Of a DNA stretch of 64,000 nucleotides, positions 55,150 through 64,000 are shown piece after piece. The notes beneath the pieces were generated by a model, which searched no databases, was not told the origin of the DNA, and worked only from the letters and a program-made list of their open reading frames with translations. Each line of letters starts with the position of its first letter. The stretch's first letter is position 1. This stretch comes from Escarpia spicata. Its lineage: Eukaryota; Annelida; Polychaeta; Sabellida; Siboglinidae. Position numbers and translations under genes: made by a program. Location of the stretch: assembly GCA_963995525.1 (NCBI GenBank), contig OZ023214.1, forward strand, positions 35,771,513 through 35,835,512, in the 5' to 3' direction.

Positions 55150-55402
55150 TCTGTAGGGTGGACACGACCAAGTCTGTCTTCTTTGGGAAGTTACCGGATG
55201 GAAAGGGCAGCAGACCACACCTTCACCATAAAGATGTTCCCATACGACACCTAATTTTTTTTGAAATCCTACCTGAAACATCGACTGCCGTTGACAGACC
55301 AAGCTGGTGGGCCAGGCTTCACACTGGCCATGACATCGACACAGAACAACGTCTGACAAAACAAGACTACGACGACTACGGCGTCACAAGGACCAGTGGA
55401 TG
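55150..55402 (+). pseudogene. LINE ORF2 C-terminal fragment of a second type
   Basis: Reads TTKSVFFGKLPDGKGSRPHL, HHKDVPIRHLIFFEILPETS and AVDRPSWWARLHTG, then QRLTKQ. The V(F)FG(K)L..GKRS.G...K.KD ... W...A.DR..WR...H.G pattern is the common C-terminus of a jockey-group LINE family spread in molluscs and other invertebrates. No RT palm remains upstream, where stops occur in this frame. Confidence 0.7.
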
Positions 55403-55404
55403 AT

Positions 55405-56110
55405 AACGTCTCTCGGGACAAACAAAAAAGAGACTACAATAACAACGATCGTTTTTATATATTTTGTGAGAACTCGTGAATATTAATTTTGATAACGTGT
55501 AGTAAAGAACTTATGTGTCGAAAATAATAGAACAAAGTTCCTGTTCAATTCATCGCGATGCTGTTCGCAATGTCTAGTCGCTAGTCGGCTGTTGCTCAAC
55601 ACAAACGACGAAGCGTTAGCGCAGACCGACGACCGACAGCACGATGGCAATGCTGTTGTATAATGGCGAATGATTGAACACCTCGACTTCTTGTAATTGC
55701 TTCAGCGCGCCAGGTCAAAGCTCAGCATTCGCCACTGATCCGGCAGATAACGTCTCTCGTTCCTCTAATCTGCCATCGGCCACCTAGTAACGGAGGGCGG
55801 CCCGCAGAAATTGAATATCTCGCTTCCTAGAAGCGAGAAAACGAGCGATCCGATATCGAGATTGCGCCTACTCGCGAGCGGAGCTGTCGAATTGACGGGG
55901 TTGAAAGAAAACATTCAAGAAAAAGCGTGCACGAGGAAGAATGCTATAATTAAGTTACATTATGGGCAGCGTGCCGCTTCATGCGGGACCTGGATTCGAG
56001 ATTAGAGGAACTTGTGACGTAATGTTCTCGCAATCACCATGAATTGTAGTGCGCGGTCGACGTGGGTTTCGTTTGTATTCGGCGTGTACGCGTGCACGTA
56101 GGCATGTACA
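55405..56110. other. no feature recognised
   Basis: CpG-rich patches (55590-55870); no coding similarity. Confidence 0.4.
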
Positions 56111-56112
56111 CA

Positions 56113-56179
56113 TCAGGGCGAGCGCGCACTCACGCACACATCAACGCACACACGCGCGCGCTCGCACGTACACACACGC

Positions 56180-56221
<42 letters not shown>
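56113..56221. repeat. CA/CG-rich simple repeat
   Basis: cgcactcacgcacacatcaa cgcacac passing into (CA)n. Confidence 0.95.
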
Positions 56222-56222
<1 letters not shown>

Positions 56223-56719
56223 GGTCGTCCCCAATTCGACCGCTATGGCTATGGCCTAGTTCCGGACGTTCGAGTATCTCGCACGTTCGGGCAGTACGGA
56301 TTCGTAGCACGATCTCGTCCAGACAGTTGCATCCTGATCTGTCAAGCGACCAAGCTGCGTTAATCGGAGAACGTTAACCTACTACCACCAACGGTTTATC
56401 CAGGTTGACGCCAGCATATTTGCATTTTTACACCATCGCCACTTATGTTATATTGAGCGATATAAGGTAACGCACACTAAAGGAAGGTTGTCACTTCCGT
56501 TAGATAATTATTAGCAGGAAGTTCGCTGAATAGTTGTACTTAGTCCCAATTTAGTCAGAAGCGTGAGGTCGAGCCAATTTTGAAGCATTAGGTGGGTCCA
56601 GTTTTTTATAATTTGAATTGATTCAGGACTAAATAAGATTAAAAAAGTAAGTTAACAGTTGTTTTGATGATTTTATAAATGTTTTGTTCTTGTTCTTTCT
56701 CTCCACTCTGGTGACAGAG

Positions 56720-56881
56720 GCGGTGGTCTCTATCCCTAACCAACTGGTTCTTGTTTCGTCACGCCCTCACGCCTCTCTAGTGGCAGAAAGCGGCTGTCGG
56801 AGTCGCCTCCTGCATCTGGAAGCACGTAGCCACCGAGCAGGAAGTCTGTACGACCCCAGTTGCGTAGTTAACTCCCTATAG
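56720..56881 (+). CDS. candidate terminal exon of ANKRD27 (weak)
   Basis: A pyrimidine-rich tract and acceptor (ctggtgacagag, ending 56719) precede a 53-codon frame closed by TAG at 56879-56881. It would join in phase 0 to the exon ending at 44937. It reads AVVSIPNQLVLVSSRPHASL, VAESGCRSRLLHLEARSHRA, GSLYDPSCVVNSL. The opening AVVS is reminiscent of a motif near the VARP C-terminus, but the match is four residues. It would imply an intron of 11.8 kb. It may be chance; a neighbouring acceptor at 56717 gives another frame. Confidence 0.25.
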   Translation, partial: AVVSIPNQLVLVSSRPHASLVAESGCRSRLLHLEARSHRAGSLYDPSCVVNSL

Positions 56882-58920
56882 TGTATAGGTGTATATCACG
56901 ATATGTCTGACCTTTCATTCATAACCGCCGTCGACGAACATTACCCAACGTTCGATTGAACCGTCTCGTCTCCACGTTGCTCAAGGGTACCGTTAACACG
57001 TGCTTCGCTAGTCGGCGCCGTTATTACTGGCGCGCTGCCAACACCGATGATGTATCGGGTTTTATCGTTTACTCTACCGGTTTTACGGCGCATTGATTAA
57101 GATGCATGAAAAATTACATTTACTACAAGTAGTAGCGCTTCGGTGCCGTCGCTACGTGTTTTCTGGATTTATTATCGACGCCAAACGCGGAGCCTTGGCC
57201 GTGAGATATTCCTCATGGTTGCCCGCGAGTTAGCGAGATTCGGCCTCGTTTGTCTTGATTCCGAGGCCGATAGGGATTTTCGGCGTGCGACCGATAAATT
57301 TAACTGTGGGACGACTTGCCACACCCGACTCGCTGCCAACGTATTGATTTAGGTCACTGTGCGATCGTGGGATTAACGAATGTCGGGACCATATTTGCGA
57401 CGACTGGGTGATAGATACAATTTTTTTGCCGTTCACGTCCCTGGATCGCTTTCCACTACTAATTCCGTTTGTCACGTAAAACGCATTACGCACTCGCTGT
57501 ACGTGCGCGGCCATTCGAACGTGTCGCCGGGGACAAAACGGTATCAAACCGACACGTTTCCGGGAACGTGAAATATGATAACCAGTCATCTAAACCCACA
57601 TTGCCGTATTTGATGCTTCAAAAATGTACCACATTACGTATGGCTTAGCGCATGTGGCATCTTTATGGCACCGTGGCAAAGCGCCGTAAGTAGTTGTTGA
57701 TGTTCTGTATCTCCCGGGGCGACAGCACTGCGTTGTAATTAGCCGAATCACAACGGTATAAATCTTCATCATAGTTAGTAAACTATTATTTTGTGATGTT
57801 AATAGATTACGTCAGTTCATCCCGTTTGGCGCCAGTCAAAAATGATGCGCCAACCCAATCGACCGTAGCGCCACCTGGTGATTAACTCCGTATTGAATAT
57901 TACATGGCGTGCATTCCTGAAAATCCCACATGACCGTAATTTGTGTATAAGAATAAATAAATACTTAATCTTTAACCATACAAATTTACATTATTGACAG
58001 CTTTGTTGCTGGTTAATAATAAACATTGACAAGAAGTTAATACTAAGGTTAAATAATTGGCACTGTGTGTCGTAAATCGTATTAGGTGATTTGTAATATT
58101 CAACGTTCGGGCGAATTTCCATTCTTTCCACGAGCGTACTGATACTGGAGGTGGCAGAGCATATCCTGCATCCACGCTATTCTAATTAGAAAGTGGTGAG
58201 AAGAGCCCAAACAGTTTTGCTACAAGTTAATCTTCTCATCCTTCCCCTCTTCTCAAAATCTCGTTGGAATAACATCAAAGGCCGCGCATCCCAACGCCGC
58301 TTTGTTGTTCTAATGTGGAAAAAAACAGCAACAATAACAACATAAAAATTACGTGATGAATCGCCGACAAAACCTGCGCCGTGTTTTTGCCGGCCCGGGA
58401 GGTTTGCGATCGGTCGACCGCTACGGCGCACGTCAACATTCATAAGTCCGACTCCTCTATCTTGTGCGTGACGGCATCTGTCTCTTGGGGTCGTCGCTTT
58501 GATGCTTCAGACGGCCGAGGTGCGAGATTAATAAACGAAATTGTGCGTAGGTTTCTGCGCGTCCGTCGCGTGGAACGGTAGAAAATGTCGCGCGCTCTGT
58601 CGCCGGAACCATTGCTTTGAACGCCGTCGCGTCTGGGGAAATCTCAGCACTGGTCTACTCCGCGATGCAATTTCGTTATCGGGAGCTATAATATATTTAA
58701 CGCTGGGCGCATTTGGCCGCGTTCGGTTTGATCTCGGTGACCGTTTGGCGACACCGAAGAATACTCGCGACCCTTGGATGTCTTCCGTCCGGACCGTCGA
58801 CTTGTTCACCTTATTGTAGGAAACATCGGTTTGTCGGGTTGAACGACCGGTTTCAGAACCTTGCGCTAAGACATTCCAAAAGAACTTTACTTGATATGGT
58901 GAGACTGCTCTCCTAAAATA
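56882..58920. other. no feature recognised
   Basis: Relatively CpG-rich DNA with several 60-119-codon frames on both strands that overlap one another; none shows a known domain. Confidence 0.45.
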
Positions 58921-58922
58921 AA

Positions 58923-60300
58923 CAATGATGTTATATTAAACATTGATAAAGGCAAAGTAACTGCACTTACCTTGCTTGATCTGTCTGCCGCCTTTGATAC
59001 CATTGGTCACAAGACTCTTGTCAAAAGTTTATCAATGTGGTATGGCATATCTGGCACAGCTCTGACCTGGTTTTCTTCATATCTAACCAATAGACATCAA
59101 TGTATAAAGATAGATAATTACTTTTCAACCTCACTCCCCACTTCATGTGGCATTCCCCAGGGTTCCTTTCTTGGGCCTTTGCTTTTCACTCTCTACACTA
59201 CGCCACTCAGCTCTGTAATCCAAAGTCATAACTTGGATCATCATCTTTATGCAGATGACACACAGATCTACATTTCCTTGGCTACGCCCGATATAAGTCA
59301 CTCCCTAAACAGACTCAACGATTGTCTCCAATATGTTTTCTTATGCATGACCGACAACAAATTAAAATTAAATGCAGACAAAACTGAATTTCTCATCATT
59401 GGCACTCCAATGCAGCGAGGTAAACTTAATGACTTTTTTCCAACGTGCATCCTGAGTCAAAATATCACACCAGCAGCATCAGTACGGAATCTAGGAGTGA
59501 CCTTTGATTGCGACTTCAATTTCAGACAACACATATCCCAAACGTGATGTTGCTGTTTTTATTATATTCGTGATCTTCGCCGTATTCGCCGACATATGTC
59601 GCTTTCTGTCGCTAAGACTATCGCAACAGTTTTTGTTAACAGCAGATTAGATTATTGCAATTCCCTCCTTCATAATATTGCCATCAAGGATATTGCAAAA
59701 CTACAACGTGTCCAAAATTGTTTAGCAAGGGTAGTTACACAATCTCCTTGATTCTCCCGCTCAGTGCCACTTCTAAAATCACTACATTGGCTCCCCGTGC
59801 GATATCGCATTATGTTTAAGATCTGTACAACCACCTACCAAGCCCTTTCACCCAAACTGTACAACCACCTACCAAGCCATTTCATCCAAACTGTACAACC
59901 ACCTACCAAGCCCTTTCACCCAAACTGTACAACCACCTACCAAGCCCTTTCACCCAAACTGTACAACCACCTACCAAGCCATTTCATCCAAACTGTACAA
60001 CCACCTACCAAGCCCTTTCATCCAAACTGTACAACCACCTACCAAGCCCTTTCACCCAAACAACCTAGTTATTTACACCCAGTGCTCACACCAGCTAGAC
60101 AAGCCAGACAACTTCGGTCGTCTAGTTCGAAGTTGCTATCTATTCCTAGAGTTAAGACAAAGGCTGGAACTCCAGCTTTTTTAGTTGCATCGCCAACTAT
60201 ATGGAATACGCTTCCCGTTAATGTTAAATCAGCAGAAAGTATTGTTACATTTCGTCGTCACCTAAAAACCTATCATTTCAATATCGCCTATCCCCCCTAG
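58923..60300 (+). pseudogene. LINE reverse transcriptase, 5' truncated, two in-frame TGA stops
   Basis: One reading frame from about 58923: NNDVILNIDKGKVTALTLLD, LSAAFDTIGHKTLVKSL (palm A), SCGIPQGSFLGPLLFTLYTT (palm B), DHHLYADDTQIYISL (catalytic YADD), CLQYVFLCMTDNKLKLNADK, RNLGVTFDCDFNFRQHI, then RLDYCNSLL, LLKSLHWLPVRYRIMFKI and AGTPAFLVASPTIWNTLPVN ending at TAG 60298. TGA stops lie at 59545 and 59749; the second sits where such proteins usually have Arg, a CGA-to-TGA change. A 34-bp tandem expansion (59823-60060) lies inside the frame. Jockey/L2-type group by motif pattern (LDLSAAFDT). Confidence 0.88.
59823..60060 (+). repeat. 34-bp tandem expansion (seven units) inside the LINE ORF
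   Basis: Units ctgtacaaccacctaccaag ccctttcacccaaa start at 59823, 59857, 59891, 59925, 59959, 59993 and 60027. Six extra units add 204 bases, a multiple of three, so the downstream ORF stays in frame although each single unit shifts it. Confidence 0.97.
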
Positions 60301-60452
60301 CTTCCTAGCACATCCATCCATTTGTTGACGACTTTCGCCTAGCACACGAGTAGGAAAAAGCTTAATCCTTTGGTTTAGGTGCGCCACTGAGCTTGGATTG
60401 TCTGAGGATATTGGCGCGTTAGAAGTGATTTATTATTATTATTATTATTAAA
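60301..60452 (+). mobile_element. 3' UTR and ATT tail of the LINE
   Basis: About 130 bases of 3' UTR (ending ttggcgcgttagaagtgatt) followed by (TTA)n at 60430-60450. A trinucleotide tail of this sort is usual for L2/CR1/RTE-like LINEs and marks the element's 3' end. Confidence 0.75.
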
Positions 60453-60454
60453 TC

Positions 60455-61527
60455 TCTGTATATTTGATTTGCCAATATATTAGTATCTAATCGACCTGCT
60501 ACTTTGTTTCTTACTAATCTTACATGGTAAGTGGTAATTAATCCAATGGTAGTACTAAAGAAAAGCACGATAACGTATACGCTATACATGCTCTTTTTGC
60601 ATATTTCCAAGTCTCTCGTTTGTTCTATTTACAGCAATGAAACAAATCAAAGTGGCGACTATGATTGTAGAAAAAACATGTTTTGTTGGTAAAATAAAAT
60701 TCTAGATAAATTGGGGTTTTCAATATTATTTTTATGGACCAAGATTTGCAACATTTGACCGTGAAAGTGTCACGATCTCATCAAAACTTGTCCCTAGTCA
60801 CCGGACTACTGTGCGTCCTGATATTATTCCAATACTCGTTATCATAAGGCCTATTTTCGCATCACAACAACAATCTTGTCTGGAAATAGACGCGTAATCT
60901 CCCGGATAAGACAGAGCTTTGTTCCGTACAGTTTACCTGGGTACTGGTCAGCCTGCTGCGATCGTCTATGAATAGATCGGCAATCTCCCGTAAAACCCAA
61001 CGTTCGTTCCGCATAATTGCCTAGCGCCGAGCGTCAGAGCGTCCGGGTCACATGTGACCGACCGGTCAGCTCACGGCCAGTTCGCTCACTCGGACCTTAA
61101 GTCCCACGGGTGACCGTTTGACGGTGCAGGAACGGTCGTTATTAAGTTCGGACCGACTTGGTGCGTGATCCAAGATAACAACACCGCCTTTACCGAATTC
61201 CGTTTGCTGCCAGTGGAAGATTGTTCAATTTTTATATTGTATATGGCAAATCGCATATGTATAAACAAAATAGCTGGAATTGAGCGAGACGGTGAGGCAG
61301 GCCCTTATAGCCAGAGACCTGTCGTCATGTTATTGGAACGTTTTTTTGGGAAATCGCAACGGGTTATTAATTTTCAAATAACGGGTTCTTTGTGTCTTTG
61401 AATAACGTTATTCTTCAGATACCATGATCTTGTATTGTATCATAACGTGGCTTTATTTTCACAATAACAAGGTCAAAACAGTGTTTGCGTTGTCGTAAAC
61501 GGGCCTTCTACTTAGAGTGAAAGCGAG
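60455..61527. other. no feature recognised
   Basis: Two related words (taatctcccggataaga with gttccgtacagttt at 60894-60935, and caatctcccgtaaaacc with gttccgcataattg at 60981-61020) suggest an old local duplication. Nothing coding. Confidence 0.45.
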
Positions 61528-61857
61528 TGCAGGTTTTCGGAGAGCCCTCAAGTAGGGGGTATAGTTGCAGGTTTTCGGAGAGCCCTCAAGTGGGGGGTTC
61601 AGTTGCAGGTTTTCGGAGAGCCCTCAAGTGGGGGGGTGCAGTTGCAGGTTTTCGGAGAGCCCTCAAGTGGGGGGGTTCAGTTGCAGGTTTTCGGAGAGCC
61701 CTCAAGTGGGGGGGTTCAGTTGCAGGTTTTCGGAGAGCCCTCAAGTGGGGGGGTTCAGTTGCAGGTTTTCGGAGAGCCCTCAAGTGGGGGGGGTGCAGTT
61801 GCAGGTTTTCGGAGAGCCCTCAAGTGGGGGGGTGCAGTTGCAGGTTTTCGTAGAGCC
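61528..61857. repeat. 38-bp G-run minisatellite, about nine units
   Basis: Unit gcaggttttcggagagccct caagtggggggttcagtt, 37-40 bp, length differences mainly in the G run (5-8 G). Open frames on both strands are artefacts. Confidence 0.97.
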
Positions 61858-61859
61858 TC

Positions 61860-63570
61860 AGCCCCTGAATATTCACGACGTTCTGACGCCAAGGGCCAAC
61901 GCATGTGTAACAGGGTTTTCTTGAGCATAACGGTTAACATTTAACTCTCCTATTTAATAACACTGGGAACGGATAAACTGGAGAAAACATCGCAATCTGG
62001 CTAAGGGCCTGCGTGAAGTATAATTATTACATTGGAATGCACTTCGTTATTTGATATTTATTTCACATTCCTAATGATTGAATTGAGCCAATTCAAACTC
62101 ACTACTGGGGAATAAGTTCTCTATCACGATTACAATGTCGTTGTGTATATATATATATATATATATATATGTTGTCCGCGTCCCAATCATTACGGTGCAA
62201 CCAGCCTGATACAGGTTAACTCGTTAAACATATGTGTTTGCATCTGTTCCAGGTGTTAGTAAGTATCATATGTGCTAAGACCAGGAATTCTATGCCTTTA
62301 TTTCATTAGAATTGTGTTTTATTAATCACCAATGAACCTGACAATACACCAAGAAAATAACTCCGCGTACTCGGAGTTTCTAGTTTGGCCCCGCCTTCAC
62401 GATCCGTATAAGGCATGCTCATGGTTATTCGGGATTGTCCGTCAGACTTCGATTAGCTACGCCGACTTAATAGATGCAAGAAAAAAGTCATCAACATGTG
62501 TATGTTTTGATTAGCTACCGCCATGCGAATGAGTCGTGACCGATAAACTAATCAAAAGGAAACGTGGACCAGCTGCTGTTTATGTCACATATTCAGCAAA
62601 GAAAAGAAGGACAAATATATGGAATAAAAGGAGAATGAACATAGCGATAGCTCATGACAGACGGATTGATTTTAAAGAAAAACACCAGCTTTCCACTCAC
62701 GAAGCCGTCGTATATCACATTGTCATTGATGACATATTGAATGATCGGCATTGTTTTGGTTGGAATATAAAAAATACGAAATATCACCTATGGTACTATC
62801 GTGTTCCTTTTTCACTAGGTACATCTGGCTATACATTTTAAAGTTTAGTTTTAATGAAACGTTTAGATAACATAAACTTATTGAAGCTGAGAAACATTCA
62901 ATAATGAAACCATTTTGTTTGCACCATAAATCCAGCTGCTATTTCCATAAGCAGTATAAATACAACATTCTACATCACCTGAAGTGGTGTACAATATTAA
63001 AATATCATAGGTAGGTATCTACTTACCTATGTACGTAGGGTTTAATTTTTGTTTGAAAAATGTAGATTTATAAAGATCATAATAACATTATTGTCAACCA
63101 CATATTACAATATATTGCATCAGTGTAACAACAAGGGACACACCTCAGCTAGATACATGTTTTATTTTGTACTGGGAGTGCAATTTGTTCTGCCCATCAT
63201 TTAGAGTAAACGATATTGAATTTGTTTCTGTCGAACTTCTTTTTCGACGACAACAAATAAATCAGCCATTGTTTGATGGAAATAAAGTTACAAAATTACA
63301 AAACTTTAAAAGTAACGCATATTTTAAAACACTGTTTTCAGATATCATTGGTGTATTTAACTCAAGAAGATCCCTAACAAATTATAATGTTGTGGAACAT
63401 TTATATTTTATGAATTTTCAAAATTACTGTAAAAGCCACTTTGTCGACACCTTTTTATAGTTCACATAACACAAACCTGTTTCAACAAATTTTGAAGAAT
63501 ATGCTGTAGAACACAATCCAAACATGATGAGCATAAGAAACCATTAATGTTATTATGTACTCATATTTTG
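61860..63570. other. AT-rich DNA with unrecognised open frames
   Basis: A (TA)n tract at 62142-62170. Two + frames, 62536-62841 (101 codons, Lys/Arg-rich start) and 63167-63460 (97 codons), are longer than expected for AT-rich DNA. I recognise no domain in either; given the transposon-like THAP remnant next door, they could be transposon scraps. Confidence 0.35.
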
Positions 63571-63577
63571 CAACATA

Positions 63578-63725
63578 ATGACGGGATGTTGTGCATTTAG
63601 ATGCACAAATCGATCGATTGCACAAATCCATTTGAAACATGTAATGATGTACATATTCCCAGCAGACGCCACAAGGAACTAATGTGGCAGAACAAAGTCA
63701 GACATCGTCTTCACTACTGAGTCAG
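63578..63725 (+). pseudogene. THAP-type zinc-finger remnant
   Basis: From ATG at 63578: MTGCCAFRCTNRSIAQIHLK, HVMMYIFPADATRN, then TAA at 63680. Shifting one frame there continues LMWQNKVRHRL. The start CCAFxCTNR, the FP.D..R motif and W..KV fit the N-terminal half of a THAP (C2CH) domain, found in P-element-like transposases and host factors. The frameshift and stop make it non-functional. The distal Cys-His part is not seen. Confidence 0.5.
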
Positions 63726-63925
63726 TGAACACATTGTCCAATTAATAGCACTATTATGCATTTTGAAACACAAAGCTATCAGATGCACACATCCATTTGA
63801 AACACACAGTGATGTATAACTTCCGTGTAGATGTCGCACATAACAGAATGGGGCAGAACAAAGTCAGGCACCATCTTATGTCAGGTGACCCATTGTCCAA
63901 TTAATGACACTGTTGAGTGCAGATT
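63595..63925 (+). repeat. 165-bp tandem duplication covering the THAP-like remnant
   Basis: atccatttgaaaca occurs at 63626 and 63791, gcagaacaaagtcag(a/g)ca and cattgtccaattaat also recur at the same 165-base distance. The two copies have diverged by many substitutions; the second has lost the CCAFRC start. Confidence 0.85.
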
Positions 63926-64000
63926 AATTCAGTGTAGATATTAGATTATTAGACTTATCACCAAGTGTACAGCTGGCTAAATGGAAAAGAAATACAAGAG

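Noticed and set aside
63167..63460. P-element-like transposase ORF
   Set aside because: A faint VFNSRRSL word near the THAP remnant suggested it, but there is no catalytic motif and the order relative to the THAP remnant is wrong.

Overview
This is animal (metazoan) nuclear DNA. Coding sequence comes as short GT-AG (twice GC-AG) exons in very long introns, and the rest is packed with microsatellites, minisatellites, LINE, SINE and DNA-transposon remains. A mollusc or other lophotrochozoan would fit the repeat landscape, but that placement is inference and nothing in the window proves the taxon.

The only host gene I can recognise lies on the + strand. It is an orthologue of ANKRD27 (VARP), a VPS9-domain and ankyrin-repeat Rab GEF and effector that works with retromer on endosomes. 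Fifteen phase-consistent internal exons run from 2800 to 44937 and give about 636 residues. Ten exons (2800-9849) encode the VPS9 half, the first CHPLC zinc motif and most of the first ankyrin block. One intron of about 29.8 kb (9850-39662) then splits an ankyrin repeat. Five more exons (39663-44937) encode the end of ankyrin block 1, the linker, the second CHPLC zinc motif and a short ankyrin block 2. The 5' part of the gene lies left of the window; a 21-base exon end at 1-21 is possible. The 3' end is unresolved; a phase-compatible terminal exon at 56720-56881 is only a candidate.

Layout. 1-2800: an intron filled by a 53-bp minisatellite that runs into the splice acceptor, interrupted by a decayed hAT transposon (445-1959) which itself holds a 0.4 kb fold-back palindrome. 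2800-9849: exon cluster, one SINE, a CA-rich tract. 9850-39662: the giant intron, with a decayed RT fragment, a 2-kb inverted-repeat element carrying a CXC-like cysteine remnant and a glutamine-codon tract, a CR1-like LINE with an intact 537-codon RT ORF, long CT, CA, TA and GGTC microsatellites, a 100-bp minisatellite, and three more SINE copies. 39663-44937: second exon cluster, with a 42-bp minisatellite that repeats a splice donor. 44938-64000: probably 3' intron or intergenic DNA, with three LINE remains (46.4, 55.1 and 58.9 kb), a 3.7-kb 29-bp minisatellite, a G-run minisatellite, and a tandemly duplicated THAP-like zinc-finger remnant at the right end.

The single gene and its repeats are linked mainly through splicing: two minisatellites in this window start at, or include, an ANKRD27 splice site. 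I see no operon-like logic, CRISPR array, rRNA or functional tRNA gene.
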